Below, piece after piece: positions 15,559-24,271 of a DNA stretch of 37,989 nucleotides. The stretch spans positions 1 to 37,989 of the forward strand of contig DAHXNM010000141.1 in assembly GCA_027365375.1 (NCBI GenBank), written 5' to 3'. A program made the position numbers and the translations under genes. The notes under the pieces were generated by a model. That model was not told where the DNA came from, did not search any database, and saw only the letters and a list, made by a program, of their open reading frames with translations. The first letter of the stretch is position 1, and every line of letters starts with the position of its first letter. Source of the DNA: Ferrimicrobium sp. (GTDB lineage Bacteria; Actinomycetota; Acidimicrobiia; Acidimicrobiales; Acidimicrobiaceae).

Positions 15559-16496
15559 TGTCAGAGCAGATCGAGATCACACTTGCCGGAGATTGGGATT
15601 GGGAGTTGGAGGTCCGGCGCACCCTTGCCGCCCCTCACGAACTAACGACAGTTTTGGAGCCGGTGAATTCTTGTCACTCCGCACAGTTGATGGCCATTGA
15701 AGGACTGACGCGGAGCCCACGAGTCGGTTCGAAGGAGCTCTTTGCACGGGCTAGCGCCCTTGGACTCGACGTGACACTTGAGCTATGCACCCTTAACCGG
15801 CTACTACAGCGGTTCGCGGCCGAAGAGACCGAGGTGCGCCTTAGCGTTAACGTCTCTCCGTCAATTGTAGGCTCGACAGCCGTGCAGGACCTGTTTGCAC
15901 CCTGGTGTGATCGCCTTATCATCGAGATCTCTGAGGAGAACATCGTCCGAGATCCGAGAGTGGTTGCCGAGGCGGTGGCACCTCTTCGGGCCCAAGGTGC
16001 AGAGATAGCGCTCGACAACGCGGGAGTTGGCTACGGAGGATTGTCGTTGTTGGTGGCATTGGAGCCCGAGTGGGTAAAGATAGATCGTCGGCTGGTTGGT
16101 ACACTCTTGACCTCGGAGACCTCTCGTTCAATCGTACGGAATCTGTCGACGATGGCTCATAGGATTGGGTCACGCGTCATTGGCGTTGGTGTCGAGGAAG
16201 AGGCTCAGCTAGAGTTGCTGGTTGCTATTGACGTTGATTGCTGGCAGGGCTATCTCGAACAGCCTTTTGCGATGCGTCGCCCAGTAGGCGCAATAGCTGC
16301 GATGTTGCGTGAGCATCCGATTCCGCCGACTGCGACCTTTGTGGTCCAGCTCGCAGATTCGGCCTCGTTAGCGGTTGGCCAGTGGATCCGTCGTGGTGTA
16401 GCGTCGCTTGATGATGTTGCACGTGTGACCGATGGCTGCTACGAGGTAGGCTGGGTGAAATTTCGCGACCTAGTTGGCGTCGCGCGGAGTAATTAA
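15558..16496 (+). CDS. Degenerate EAL-domain protein, probable c-di-GMP sensor or partner
   Basis: This 312-residue paralogue of the preceding gene aligns across the whole EAL fold, with NVSP (Asn98), IEISEE, LDNAGVGYGG, VKIDR (Lys174) and a GQGYW-like WQGYL (Gln230). The key DD pair has become Asp153-Asn154, the EAL signature has become EGL, and the VAEGIE motif has become GVGVEE. Catalysis is therefore doubtful; it may bind c-di-GMP, or pair with the active neighbour. The start ATG shares a base with the upstream stop codon, so the two are translationally coupled. The C-terminus (about 60 residues) resembles the tail of the first protein only loosely. Confidence 0.8.
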   Translation: MSEQIEITLAGDWDWELEVRRTLAAPHELTTVLEPVNSCHSAQLMAIEGLTRSPRVGSKELFARASALGLDVTLELCTLNRLLQRFAAEETEVRLSVNVSPSIVGSTAVQDLFAPWCDRLIIEISEENIVRDPRVVAEAVAPLRAQGAEIALDNAGVGYGGLSLLVALEPEWVKIDRRLVGTLLTSETSRSIVRNLSTMAHRIGSRVIGVGVEEEAQLELLVAIDVDCWQGYLEQPFAMRRPVGAIAAMLREHPIPPTATFVVQLADSASLAVGQWIRRGVASLDDVARVTDGCYEVGWVKFRDLVGVARSN

Positions 16497-16534
16497 GTCA
16501 GTCTTAAGCAACGATTGCTGCTAGGGGAGGTGGA

Positions 16535-17665
16535 ATGGCGCAACATGCGCGTGCCAAAAGGAGCAAGGTTCAGCGCTCCAAGCGAAGTCGCCGTGGCAGG
16601 ATTATAGGTATTCTGGTGGTGGTCGTGATTCTCGCCGTCGCGGTGACCATAGGTGCTTTGCAGTCGAGTCGCCAAGTTGTCACACAGACCAAGACCAGAC
16701 ACACGTCTGCTCCCAAGACATCGAAGTCTGTTCCGCCCACGGTTCCAGCGTCTACCCAGGCGCGGTGCCCGTTGACCGATCTTCCTGCGCCTAACGGACA
16801 GGTGCCACAACGCCCAGCCTTGGCGATCAAGGTCGGCAACGACCCAGGAGCGCGTCCACAGAGTGGACTCAGTGAGGCTGACGTGGTCTATGAGGTCCAA
16901 GCGGAGGGTGGTATTACTCGGTTCATAGCCGTGTTTCAATGTCAGACTCCAGCCACCGTGGGTCCGATCAGATCCCTACGTTGGGTCGACTGGCATGTTG
17001 TCCATCAGCTTGGCCACCCCATCCTCGTCTCTGCTGGAGGTATCAATCCTGACATCTCTGCAGTCAAGTCCCAGAGTTGGCTCCACTACATCGATGCGCT
17101 CGCGTTCGTCGGTGCCCCCTTCGAGAGAATTTCTTTTCGAGTTCCTCCTGAAAATCTGTACGGGTCACCCTCAGAGATCTGGTCTTTGGTGTCCTCGAAG
17201 ACACCTCCTCCGAGCCTCTTCGATTTTTCTTCAACGCTACCTCAAGGAGGAGCTAGCGTTGGGACCGTCTATCTGCCCTTCTCGTCTCCTGAGGACGTGA
17301 GCTGGGAGTGGAGCGCGTCGGCGAACAGATTTCTTCGTTTCTATTCGGGGCAACCTGCCAACGGCAACGGTGGTGAGCAGTTGAGCGCGACCAATGTTGT
17401 TATCCAGTTCGTGAATGCTCCTCCAGGTAAGTACAACGAGAGCGGTCCACACAGCCTTGGTGTGCACTCGCAGACGGTCGGAACTGGACCGGCATGGATC
17501 CTGCGTAATGGCGAGATCTTCAAGGGAAGCTGGCAGCGGTCTTCGCTATCACAAACCACCTCGTACCATCTTTCGAATGGTGAACAGATCTCTCTTGCGC
17601 CCGGTCAAACCTGGGTGGAGGTGGTTCCAAACTGGGTACATGCCACCGAGACTGCGCCGTCGTAG
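16535..17665 (+). CDS. Membrane-anchored DUF3048 (YerB-like) protein
   Basis: The 376-residue protein has a strongly basic N-terminus, one membrane segment (about residues 24-42, IIGILVVVVILAVAVTIGAL) and a Ser/Thr/Pro linker. Its extracytoplasmic domain carries the DUF3048 signature: RPALAIKVGND, RPQSGLSEADVVYE, EGGITRFIAVF and VGPIRSLR. The family is widespread in Gram-positive bacteria and has no firm biochemical role that I know. It has no lipobox Cys, so it is anchored by the uncleaved segment. It starts 38 bp after the second EAL gene and is probably in the same transcription unit, though no functional link is evident. Confidence 0.85.
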   Translation: MAQHARAKRSKVQRSKRSRRGRIIGILVVVVILAVAVTIGALQSSRQVVTQTKTRHTSAPKTSKSVPPTVPASTQARCPLTDLPAPNGQVPQRPALAIKVGNDPGARPQSGLSEADVVYEVQAEGGITRFIAVFQCQTPATVGPIRSLRWVDWHVVHQLGHPILVSAGGINPDISAVKSQSWLHYIDALAFVGAPFERISFRVPPENLYGSPSEIWSLVSSKTPPPSLFDFSSTLPQGGASVGTVYLPFSSPEDVSWEWSASANRFLRFYSGQPANGNGGEQLSATNVVIQFVNAPPGKYNESGPHSLGVHSQTVGTGPAWILRNGEIFKGSWQRSSLSQTTSYHLSNGEQISLAPGQTWVEVVPNWVHATETAPS

Positions 17666-17747
17666 TGGATCAGGCAAGCAACATTGTTGGCGCAACCCCG
17701 GCGGTGGTTGGGAGCAAAAGTGGTGAAGCTATGATGCAGCGTTGTTA

Positions 17748-19229
17748 ATGGGCGAGGTCCGCCACCAAGGTTCCGGTGGTCAGCCTACCTTCGGTCAACG
17801 GGCCAATGGCATGTTCTTCACTCCGGTGGACGTTGCTACGCGGTTGCTTGCTGCTTTCGTCGAGGAGTACAGTCTCGATGTCCATCGCGTACTTGACTTA
17901 GCTGCAGGTGCAGGTTCTTTGCTCCTGGCTGCCGATCGGGTGCTGCCAGGGTCTCTCACGCTGGTAGGCGTTGAGCAAGATGCGACGGTAGCGGAGAGTT
18001 GCCGTAATGATCTTGCCGAACGAGTGCATGCAAGCAGCGATCTGACCATCTTCCAGGGTGATGGTCTCGACCCTGCAATAAACAGACAGCTCTCGCACCA
18101 GTTTGGTCGCTTCGACTTGGTAGTTGGCAATCCACCGTTCTTGAGCCCACGACTGCGTTCGCTTCGCTATGAGGGTAGCAACGGTGTGGAGTGGAGTAAG
18201 CTTCGTCGCTCATATGCTGATATCACAAGGGCGACCACCGATCTCTCTGCCTACTTTGTCGCTCGAGCCTTTGAGCATCTGCGCGTGGGTGGGGTGTGCG
18301 CGATGATAGTTCCAATCTCATTTCTATCCTCAGACGGCGCCTCCGAAGTCCGACGGGTAATTGAAGGACAGGGTGAGGTTCTAAAGGTTGATCGCCTTCC
18401 GGATGATGCCTTTGCCGCATCGGTGGCTACGGTATGTCTATGGGTTCGTAGATTGAGTGAGCAGGTAACTCGATCGAGTTCTGAAGGGACGAGCTGGGGG
18501 TCATGGATCGCCGAGTCGCCGAAGCTCGAGCTTCCAGGGTCGTTGCGAGTCAGGGATTTAGCTCGAGTGACTGCTGGCTTTCGTGATGAGTTCTATCAGG
18601 TGGTAGCTGAGGTTAAGGAGGTAGACAACGCCACTGTGTCATTGACCGATCAAGGGTGGCATCAAGTGTTTACTGTTGGACACCTGGGTTGGGGAGAACC
18701 GTTATGGGGACACCGTCCCGTCAGGATAGGTGGGCATGCTCTCCTCCATCCGGCGGTGTCGTCAGCTGCGGTTTCGTCGATGAAGAACGCCATGCGTGCA
18801 CTCTTAGTTCCAAAGCTTGTCATCGCGCCGCAAAAACGAGTCGTCGCGCCTTGTATAGATTCCGAGGGATCGGTGGTGCCGTTAACTCCAGTGATCTCTG
18901 TCCTTGCAGCCGATGGTTCAAGGTTGTCACTCTCACTCTTGGCTGCTGCGCTCGGTTCGCCGGTTGCAGCCGCTTATCTTGAACATCGCTGTGCAGGTAC
19001 TGCGTTGAGCACTAAGGCACTGAAGTTCTCTGCGCGAGATGTAGGCGATGTGCCTTTACCTTTGAACCGAGAGGCCTGGGAACGGGCGGGTCATCTCTGG
19101 CCGGCCTGGGGAGCGGGAAGGTTGGGACCCTACCTGGACGCGATACGCGATGCCTACTCGATCGAAGAACCGAGTTGGGGTGAGTTGCTTGATTGGTGGC
19201 TCCCTCGCATCGGCCAAGTCGTGGAGTAA
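17748..19229 (+). CDS. Orphan N6-adenine DNA methyltransferase
   Basis: The product starts at the ATG 17748 (or the TTG two codons earlier) and has about 493 residues. FFTPVDVATRLL precedes the SAM-binding motif I VLDLAAGAGSLLL; further on come VGVEQD (motif II), GDGLD (motif III) and the catalytic VVGNPPF (motif IV, the N/D-PP-Y/F box). This is the gamma-type N6-adenine methyltransferase pattern of HsdM and Eco57I-like enzymes. The C-terminal 200 residues, including the SSAAVSSMKNAMRALLVPKLV region, probably form the target-recognition part. No restriction endonuclease or HsdS gene is next to it, so it may be solitary or part of an unusual single-protein defence. The 129-bp repeats begin 5 bp after its stop codon. 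Confidence 0.8.
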   Translation: MGEVRHQGSGGQPTFGQRANGMFFTPVDVATRLLAAFVEEYSLDVHRVLDLAAGAGSLLLAADRVLPGSLTLVGVEQDATVAESCRNDLAERVHASSDLTIFQGDGLDPAINRQLSHQFGRFDLVVGNPPFLSPRLRSLRYEGSNGVEWSKLRRSYADITRATTDLSAYFVARAFEHLRVGGVCAMIVPISFLSSDGASEVRRVIEGQGEVLKVDRLPDDAFAASVATVCLWVRRLSEQVTRSSSEGTSWGSWIAESPKLELPGSLRVRDLARVTAGFRDEFYQVVAEVKEVDNATVSLTDQGWHQVFTVGHLGWGEPLWGHRPVRIGGHALLHPAVSSAAVSSMKNAMRALLVPKLVIAPQKRVVAPCIDSEGSVVPLTPVISVLAADGSRLSLSLLAAALGSPVAAAYLEHRCAGTALSTKALKFSARDVGDVPLPLNREAWERAGHLWPAWGAGRLGPYLDAIRDAYSIEEPSWGELLDWWLPRIGQVVE

Positions 19230-19233
19230 TGAG

Positions 19234-19362
19234 GCGTCATCTCCAGCGAAACTCGGGCAAAACACCAACGAGACTCTTGCGGGTCTCGTTGGTGTCTGGG
19301 GGTTTGGGATGGGGTTGTTGGTACTCTCCAACCTATGCCGGTTTCTTGTGAGTTGGCTGGTA
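19234..19362. repeat. 129-bp direct repeat, copy 1, with internal hairpin
   Basis: 127 of 129 positions are identical to 19486-19614. Inside it is a 15-bp inverted repeat (19262-19276 with 19281-19295, loop TTGC) followed by a G-rich tract (GGGGG, GGG, GGGG). It begins 5 bp after the methyltransferase stop codon, so the hairpin may also act as its terminator, although no T-run follows. Confidence 0.85.
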
Positions 19363-19485
19363 ACTGAGATCAGGAATGCTGGGATTGTCCGCTAAGTTGC
19401 TTTTGGTCCCTCTAGCTGAGAATCACTGCATCGTTGGCTGGCGAGCTATGGCTCATCCCAGGTTGATGAGATATCGGAGTGATAC

Positions 19486-19614
19486 GCGTCATCTCCAGCG
19501 AAACTCGGGCATAACACCAACGAGACCCTTGCGGGTCTCGTTGGTGTCTGGGGGTTTGGGATGGGGTTGTTGGTACTCTCCAACCTATGCCGGTTTCTTG
19601 TGAGTTGGCTGGTA
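19486..19614. repeat. 129-bp direct repeat, copy 2, with internal hairpin
   Basis: Second copy, 252 bp downstream in the same orientation. The stem (19514-19528 with 19533-19547) is perfect here. In copy 1 one C is replaced by T, which still allows a G-T pair, so the folding may be under selection. A unique 123-bp spacer separates the copies. Confidence 0.85.
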
Positions 19615-19631
19615 GCGGCTTGAGTCCTCCC

Positions 19632-19916
19632 ATGGATAAATCCGGCGACCTCCAACTTGACGCTCGTTTTAGCGAGCTGCCGGGTAGCCGCGTGATCTCA
19701 AACCCGATTCCTCTCGAGTTCATAGTGGAGGCAAATAAGCTCGCCGGCGTAGTTCGTATTAGTTCTCCACGCTTCTTTGCCGTCTATTGCCCCATCATGA
19801 GAGCTCCGATGCACGGGTATGGCGGATGGGTTGCAACTGTCAGTCGCCTTCAGGAGTTAGAGTTGCTAGATTTCAGGAGATTGAACCGGGGTTTCGGAGG
19901 ATGGGTGAGTGATTAA
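19632..19916 (+). CDS. Hypothetical short ORF, doubtful
   Basis: An ATG at 19632 opens 94 residues (MDKSGDLQLDARF to GGWVSD). No family is recognised. It has no convincing ribosome-binding site and starts just after the second 129-bp repeat. The Gly-Gly-Trp-Val motif occurs twice (YGGWVAT, FGGWVSD). It could be a real small gene, a decayed gene end or chance. Confidence 0.25.
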   Translation: MDKSGDLQLDARFSELPGSRVISNPIPLEFIVEANKLAGVVRISSPRFFAVYCPIMRAPMHGYGGWVATVSRLQELELLDFRRLNRGFGGWVSD

Positions 19917-20153
19917 CTTCTCGGTAAAAAGGATCCTCGAGGAGTGAACTTTATCTGACTCGCTGGATTCGATGAGCCGCAGGCGGATTTCTCGATTCTG
20001 ATGCTATCGTCGGTTGGTCACACAGCCCTCTACCATGATCACGGAAACCTTTGGAACCAGGGTGATTCCTAGATCGCAGAGTCTTCGTAAAGACAGGTAG
20101 GCTCAAGAGCCACATGAACGGTCTGCGAGGCTCGGTCCTGCAGGGCAGAGAGG
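19917..20153. other. Intergenic region before the flavin oxidoreductase gene
   Basis: About 240 bp with no recognisable gene. Long minus-strand frames run through it and on into the opposite strand of the oxidoreductase gene, and look like shadows. No clear promoter or hairpin was found. Confidence 0.3.
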
Positions 20154-21578
20154 ATGTCATTCGTGAGGTTTTTTGACGTTGTGCTCTTAGGTGCTGGATC
20201 GGCCGCAGAGTTGATTTGGCCCCATCTTCCCGGAAAATCGGTAGCAGTCGTTGAGGCAAATCGTGTCGGAGGCGAGTGCCCTTTCGTCTCTTGTATGCCC
20301 TCAAAGGCACTTCTTCGATCTGCACAGGTACGCAGATTAGTTTCGCAGGCGCATACGCTCGGGGCCGTATCCTCCCCCTTGGTCCTAGATGATGGGGCAA
20401 AGGCGTTTGCTGCGGCGGTACAGCGGAGAGATCGGATCGTAGAACATCGCGACGATAGTGACAATGCTGCAGAGCTGATCGAATCTGGCGCCATGCTGTA
20501 TCGGGGGCGTGGGCGAGTACAGGGTCCAGGTCGGCTGATTGTAGAGGACGATAGTAGGGCTGTCGAAGAGCTTTCCTATGGAGAACTTGTTGTTGCCACC
20601 GGGTCATCACCGGTGATACCGCCGATCCCTGGACTCGATCTTGTGCCTACCTGGAGGAGTGACGAGGCGCTGAGTTCTTCGGAACTTCCGGATTCGTTAG
20701 CTATCTTGGGAGGAGGGGCGGTAGGGTGCGAGCTTGCTCAAGTGTATGCAACATTCGGTGTAGATACCACCCTTATTGAGGCTGCCGACCATCTCCTTCC
20801 GCACGAAGATCCTGTTATTGGTGAAATTCTTGCCGATGCACTGCAAAGATCGGGAGTCAAAGTACGGATGGGTGCAAAGCTAGTCAAAGCCGAGCCTCAT
20901 GAGGTTGGAGCACTGCTGATTATGGAGACGGGTGCCGAACTTTGTGTGTCCCGAGTTCTCGTTGCTGTCGGTCGCCGGCCAAATATCGCCAATCTTGGCC
21001 TCGAGACGCTCGGTGTAGACCCAGATAGCCATGCGTTGGAGGTCGACGCACAGGGTAGGGTCGTCGGCATCGACCATCTTTGGGCTGTTGGGGATGTCAC
21101 TGCGATTGCACCCTTCACTCATACAGCAAGCTACCAAGGACGAGTAGTTGCAGCGAACCTGCAAGGGGGTGAGAGGCGTGCGGACTATCGGGCGATTCCT
21201 CGCTGTGTCTATACAGATCCTCCGGTCGCGGCGGTCGGGCTCACGGCGGATGAGGCAGGCTCACGCGGACTAGAGATACGCGAAGCATCGTTTCCACTCA
21301 ACTCCACGGCTCGGGCGGTTTCAGATGGGAACGATATCGGTATCTTGAATCTGATAGCGGATGCACGCCGGGGCATACTCGTGGGTGCAGCGATGATCGG
21401 TGCTGGTGCCGACGAGATGATCGCAGAGGCGGTGTTGGCGATTCGAGCTGAGATACCGATCTCACTCCTGATAGATCTAGTGCATGCGTTTCCCATCTAT
21501 GGAGAGGCTTACGAACCTCCGTTACGGCAGCTCTTAGGTCTAGATACTGATGACACACCAATGGCTTCTGGCAGATAG
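20154..21578 (+). CDS. FAD-dependent pyridine nucleotide-disulfide oxidoreductase
   Basis: This 474-residue flavoprotein belongs to the dihydrolipoamide dehydrogenase/mercuric reductase group. It has an N-terminal FAD Rossmann motif (VVLLGAGSAAE), the redox pair in GGECPFVSCMPSKALL (C-x4-C), an NAD(P) Rossmann motif (AILGGGAVGCELAQVYATFG), the FAD motif LWAVGDVTA and a dimerisation domain. Near the C-terminus the usual HPTLSE box reads AFPIYGE, so the catalytic His that normally protonates the thiolate is missing. It is therefore unlikely to be a normal lipoamide dehydrogenase; quinone, disulfide or metal reduction is possible. No lipoyl or mercury genes are next to it. Confidence 0.85.
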   Translation: MSFVRFFDVVLLGAGSAAELIWPHLPGKSVAVVEANRVGGECPFVSCMPSKALLRSAQVRRLVSQAHTLGAVSSPLVLDDGAKAFAAAVQRRDRIVEHRDDSDNAAELIESGAMLYRGRGRVQGPGRLIVEDDSRAVEELSYGELVVATGSSPVIPPIPGLDLVPTWRSDEALSSSELPDSLAILGGGAVGCELAQVYATFGVDTTLIEAADHLLPHEDPVIGEILADALQRSGVKVRMGAKLVKAEPHEVGALLIMETGAELCVSRVLVAVGRRPNIANLGLETLGVDPDSHALEVDAQGRVVGIDHLWAVGDVTAIAPFTHTASYQGRVVAANLQGGERRADYRAIPRCVYTDPPVAAVGLTADEAGSRGLEIREASFPLNSTARAVSDGNDIGILNLIADARRGILVGAAMIGAGADEMIAEAVLAIRAEIPISLLIDLVHAFPIYGEAYEPPLRQLLGLDTDDTPMASGR

Positions 21579-21744
21579 CATGCCGCTTACTGGCTCCGCC
21601 AATACTCACTGAGAGTGTCAAAACTGATTACCAATTCCTGAGTTCGTGTATGCTAAGCGCTGCTAGATGTTGAGTGGATTGGGAGACAACTGACGCCTCC
21701 CTTGTCGCGCTTTGGAGCTTTTCCGGGGAGTTTAGGGTGTTGAG

Positions 21745-23202
21745 TTGGTGGTTCGTAAAGCTAGGCCGATAGTCGCTATCTTTTTGTTGGCCTCCTCTCT
21801 TAGTGTCATGATGACCGTACATGCATCGAGGCGACTCCCAGCGGTGCGTCTCAACTCATCTCATTATGGATATGTGCTCGCAGGTGCCGGCGGTGCGACC
21901 TATAGTTTCGGATCCACAAACTATGGATCTACATATTCAGATGGGCTTACTGGGCTCACCGGGGCTCACCCGTTGAGCGCGCCGGTTGTCGCGATAGCCA
22001 CAGACCCTGCAGGTGGCTATTGGATGGCGGCCAAAGACGGAGGGGTATTCAATTTCGGCAACGCGGCATTTCATGGATCCACCTACAGCTACGGGATCAC
22101 TGGCCTGGGAGGATCTCATCCGCTCAATGCTCCAATCGTCGGCATGGCCGCTACCCCTGGTGGCAATGGCTATTGGTTGGTCGGAGCCGACGGAGGTGTA
22201 TTTGACTTTGGAACTGCTTCGTTCCTTGGTTCTGAGGGGGGAAAGAGCATCCCCGCCCCGGTCGTAGGTATTGGAGGCATGACCGCCCAGTTCTCAATTA
22301 CCACTACGTCGCTCCCAAGCGCCACTTCGAACCAGACCTACAGCACCACGCTCAGTGCTGCAGGCGGAGTTGGTGCCAATACCTGGTCTGCCACTGGATT
22401 GCCCGCTGGGCTATCGATGTCATCCTCTGGAGTAATCAGCGGAACGCCAGGTAATGCGGGCACTGCTTCGGTGGTGGTCACGGTGACTGATCAAGCTGGT
22501 CAATCGGCAACTGCTGATCTCAAACTGACCACGAATCCCCAATTGCTCACCTCAGCCTCCCCAAATTGGTCGGGCTATATCGTGCAAGACGGTGCTTTTA
22601 ATGGGGTGAGTGCTACCTTCAACGTCGCGGGCTTGACAAGTCCTCAGCCTTCTGTGTGCAATACTGGTAGTAGCGGTTCACTCAGTCAGTACTGTGCGAC
22701 GGCAGAGTGGGTAGGGGTGGACGGTGCCAACAACTCTGACCTCATCCAGGCTGGCGTCGTAGATGTGCCGGTAGTCGGGACCAACAGCTACTGCATCCGG
22801 CCTTGGTGGGAGATCCTTCCAGCCGCGGTTACCTACTTTGCCAGTAGTTGCAATGCGGTGTCCGCTGGCGATAGCGTCTCCGTCGATGTCTACGAAACAT
22901 CTACCGCGAACCTTTGGAATATACAGATCAAAGATAACACCAACGGACTGTCGTTTTCGACTCAGCAGTCCTATGCTGGTCCAGGTGCCTCGGCCGAGTG
23001 GATCGTGGAGGCTCCGACTTCGAGCCAAGGGATAACGACATTGTCGCCCTACACTCCGGTCACGTTCACGAACCCAAGCTACTCTCTGGCTCCGACGGGT
23101 GGTGTCGATCAACAGACGGCTGTGGTTATGGTCCAAAACGGGAGTGAGGTATCGGTTCCGATCAAGAGTACGAGTAACTCATTCACGGTGGCCTATCAGT
23201 AG
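21745..23202 (+). CDS. Secreted G1-family glutamic (acid) peptidase with repeat and Ig-like domains
   Basis: The TTG at 21745 (or the GTG next to it) has AGGG upstream and gives 485 residues. It has a signal peptide (KARPIVAIFLLASSLSVMMTVHA). About three repeats of the type GYWLVGADGGVFDFGTASFLGS (residues 40-170) follow, then an Ig-like He_PIG domain (LPAGLSMSSSGVISGTPGNAG, about 215-265), and then a peptidase G1 domain. The G1 domain shows NWSGY, AEWVGVDG, LIQAG (Gln335), WWEILPA and AEWIVE (Glu418/Glu422); the Gln and a Glu here match the eqolisin catalytic dyad. Such enzymes cut proteins at low pH, which fits an acidophile's extracellular space. It is a single gene with no close partner. 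Confidence 0.85.
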   Translation: MVVRKARPIVAIFLLASSLSVMMTVHASRRLPAVRLNSSHYGYVLAGAGGATYSFGSTNYGSTYSDGLTGLTGAHPLSAPVVAIATDPAGGYWMAAKDGGVFNFGNAAFHGSTYSYGITGLGGSHPLNAPIVGMAATPGGNGYWLVGADGGVFDFGTASFLGSEGGKSIPAPVVGIGGMTAQFSITTTSLPSATSNQTYSTTLSAAGGVGANTWSATGLPAGLSMSSSGVISGTPGNAGTASVVVTVTDQAGQSATADLKLTTNPQLLTSASPNWSGYIVQDGAFNGVSATFNVAGLTSPQPSVCNTGSSGSLSQYCATAEWVGVDGANNSDLIQAGVVDVPVVGTNSYCIRPWWEILPAAVTYFASSCNAVSAGDSVSVDVYETSTANLWNIQIKDNTNGLSFSTQQSYAGPGASAEWIVEAPTSSQGITTLSPYTPVTFTNPSYSLAPTGGVDQQTAVVMVQNGSEVSVPIKSTSNSFTVAYQ

Positions 23203-23482
23203 CTTAAGCGTCGTTACAGCCTCGTTCGAGGTGTGACCGCATGCAGTATGTAAGAGCAGGGGCGGTGCACCACGTGTATTGTTTATGAGTTGTCGCAGGC
23301 GTTCCTGGTAGCGTCTCCATGTGGTGATCTATGGCTTGTGTCTGCGGCCGTTCGCCTAATGATCTCCTGTTGGGACGCCTCTTGTAGGGAGACAAGCTCA
23401 AGGGAGGGCCTGTGTGGCTCATCGTACTCAACACCACGAGAAGTTGTTGGTGCTTGTAGCTAGTTAGACAATCCTTCGATGG

Positions 23483-24271
23483 CTAAGACGAGGCGTTGGG
23501 TGATGGCACAAGAGCGTCGAGCTCAGCAAGAAACTGCTGGCAGTCAGCGTGGATTTTGATGACACCCCGGTCGTCGTAACGGGTTGGTCCTTGGTTGACG
23601 ACGACGACCTCCTTGCCTCGATCGAGTGCGAAGGCGACGAGCCGTGCAGCCGGATTTACCGAAAGCGTACTCCCTAGAACAAGCACCACCTCTGTTGTCT
23701 CGATGAGCGCTTGAGCCAGTTCGATCCTTGCTGGTGGCACCGGCTCTCCGAAGGTCACCGTGTTTGAGGTGAGCACCCCGCCACAGGAGCCTGAGTCGAA
23801 GCGGATGCGACAACGTGGGTCTCGGTCACCTTGAACGACACGTTCGAGTGCCTCGTCCATCGGTTTGATATCTCCGCAGCTAAGGCATCGGGACTCGTGA
23901 ATGCAGCCGTGAAGTTCTATAAGTGGGTAGTGGTAACCGGTGCTCAACCGATGAAGGCCATCGACGTTTTGAGTGATCACCCCTTGGAGGCGGCCCGCAC
24001 GAGCGAGCGATTCTAGGCAATGGTGTCCAGGTGTAGATTGAGCGCGATAAAGAGGGTTGGTGAGCCGGTCGTGCCATAGTTTTGCCCTCAGTTCCGGATC
24101 TTGCCGGTATTGGCTTACCCGGGAGTGTTTTGATGCGGCTGGATTCTTGGTCCAGACACCCTCAGGCCCGCGGTAGTCGGGGATTCCAGCCGCCGTCGAC
24201 AGGCCGGCTCCCGTGAAAGCTACAATCGTCGTCCTTTGAAGCTCGTCTAGGGTTGGGTGCAATCTGTTCAA
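23483..24271 (-). CDS. Sir2-family NAD-dependent protein deacylase
   Basis: This 262-residue sirtuin has the NAD-binding GAGLSTAAGIPDYRG, catalytic TQNVDGLH and His in ELHGCIHE, and TFGEPVP and VLGSTLSVNPA at the nucleotide site. It removes acyl groups from lysines using NAD+. The zinc site has CLSC as usual, but the second pair is C-RIRFDSGS-C, eight residues apart instead of the usual two to four. This is an insertion or a Cys shift and may loosen the zinc knot. Its start overlaps the stop of the PPOX gene by 4 bp (ATGA), so the MFS, PPOX and sirtuin genes form one unit. Confidence 0.9.
   Translation of the reverse strand: MNRLHPTLDELQRTTIVAFTGAGLSTAAGIPDYRGPEGVWTKNPAASKHSRVSQYRQDPELRAKLWHDRLTNPLYRAQSTPGHHCLESLARAGRLQGVITQNVDGLHRLSTGYHYPLIELHGCIHESRCLSCGDIKPMDEALERVVQGDRDPRCRIRFDSGSCGGVLTSNTVTFGEPVPPARIELAQALIETTEVVLVLGSTLSVNPAARLVAFALDRGKEVVVVNQGPTRYDDRGVIKIHADCQQFLAELDALVPSPNASS

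Noticed and set aside
19234..19614. CRISPR array
   Set aside because: Only two copies, 129 bp long with one 123-bp spacer; wrong unit size, and no cas gene.
19951..20610. 219-residue minus-strand frame
   Set aside because: Overlaps the start of the flavin oxidoreductase on the other strand and has no recognisable family.
20154..21578. Mercuric reductase (merA)
   Set aside because: No N-terminal heavy-metal domain, no C-terminal Cys pair and no mer genes alongside.
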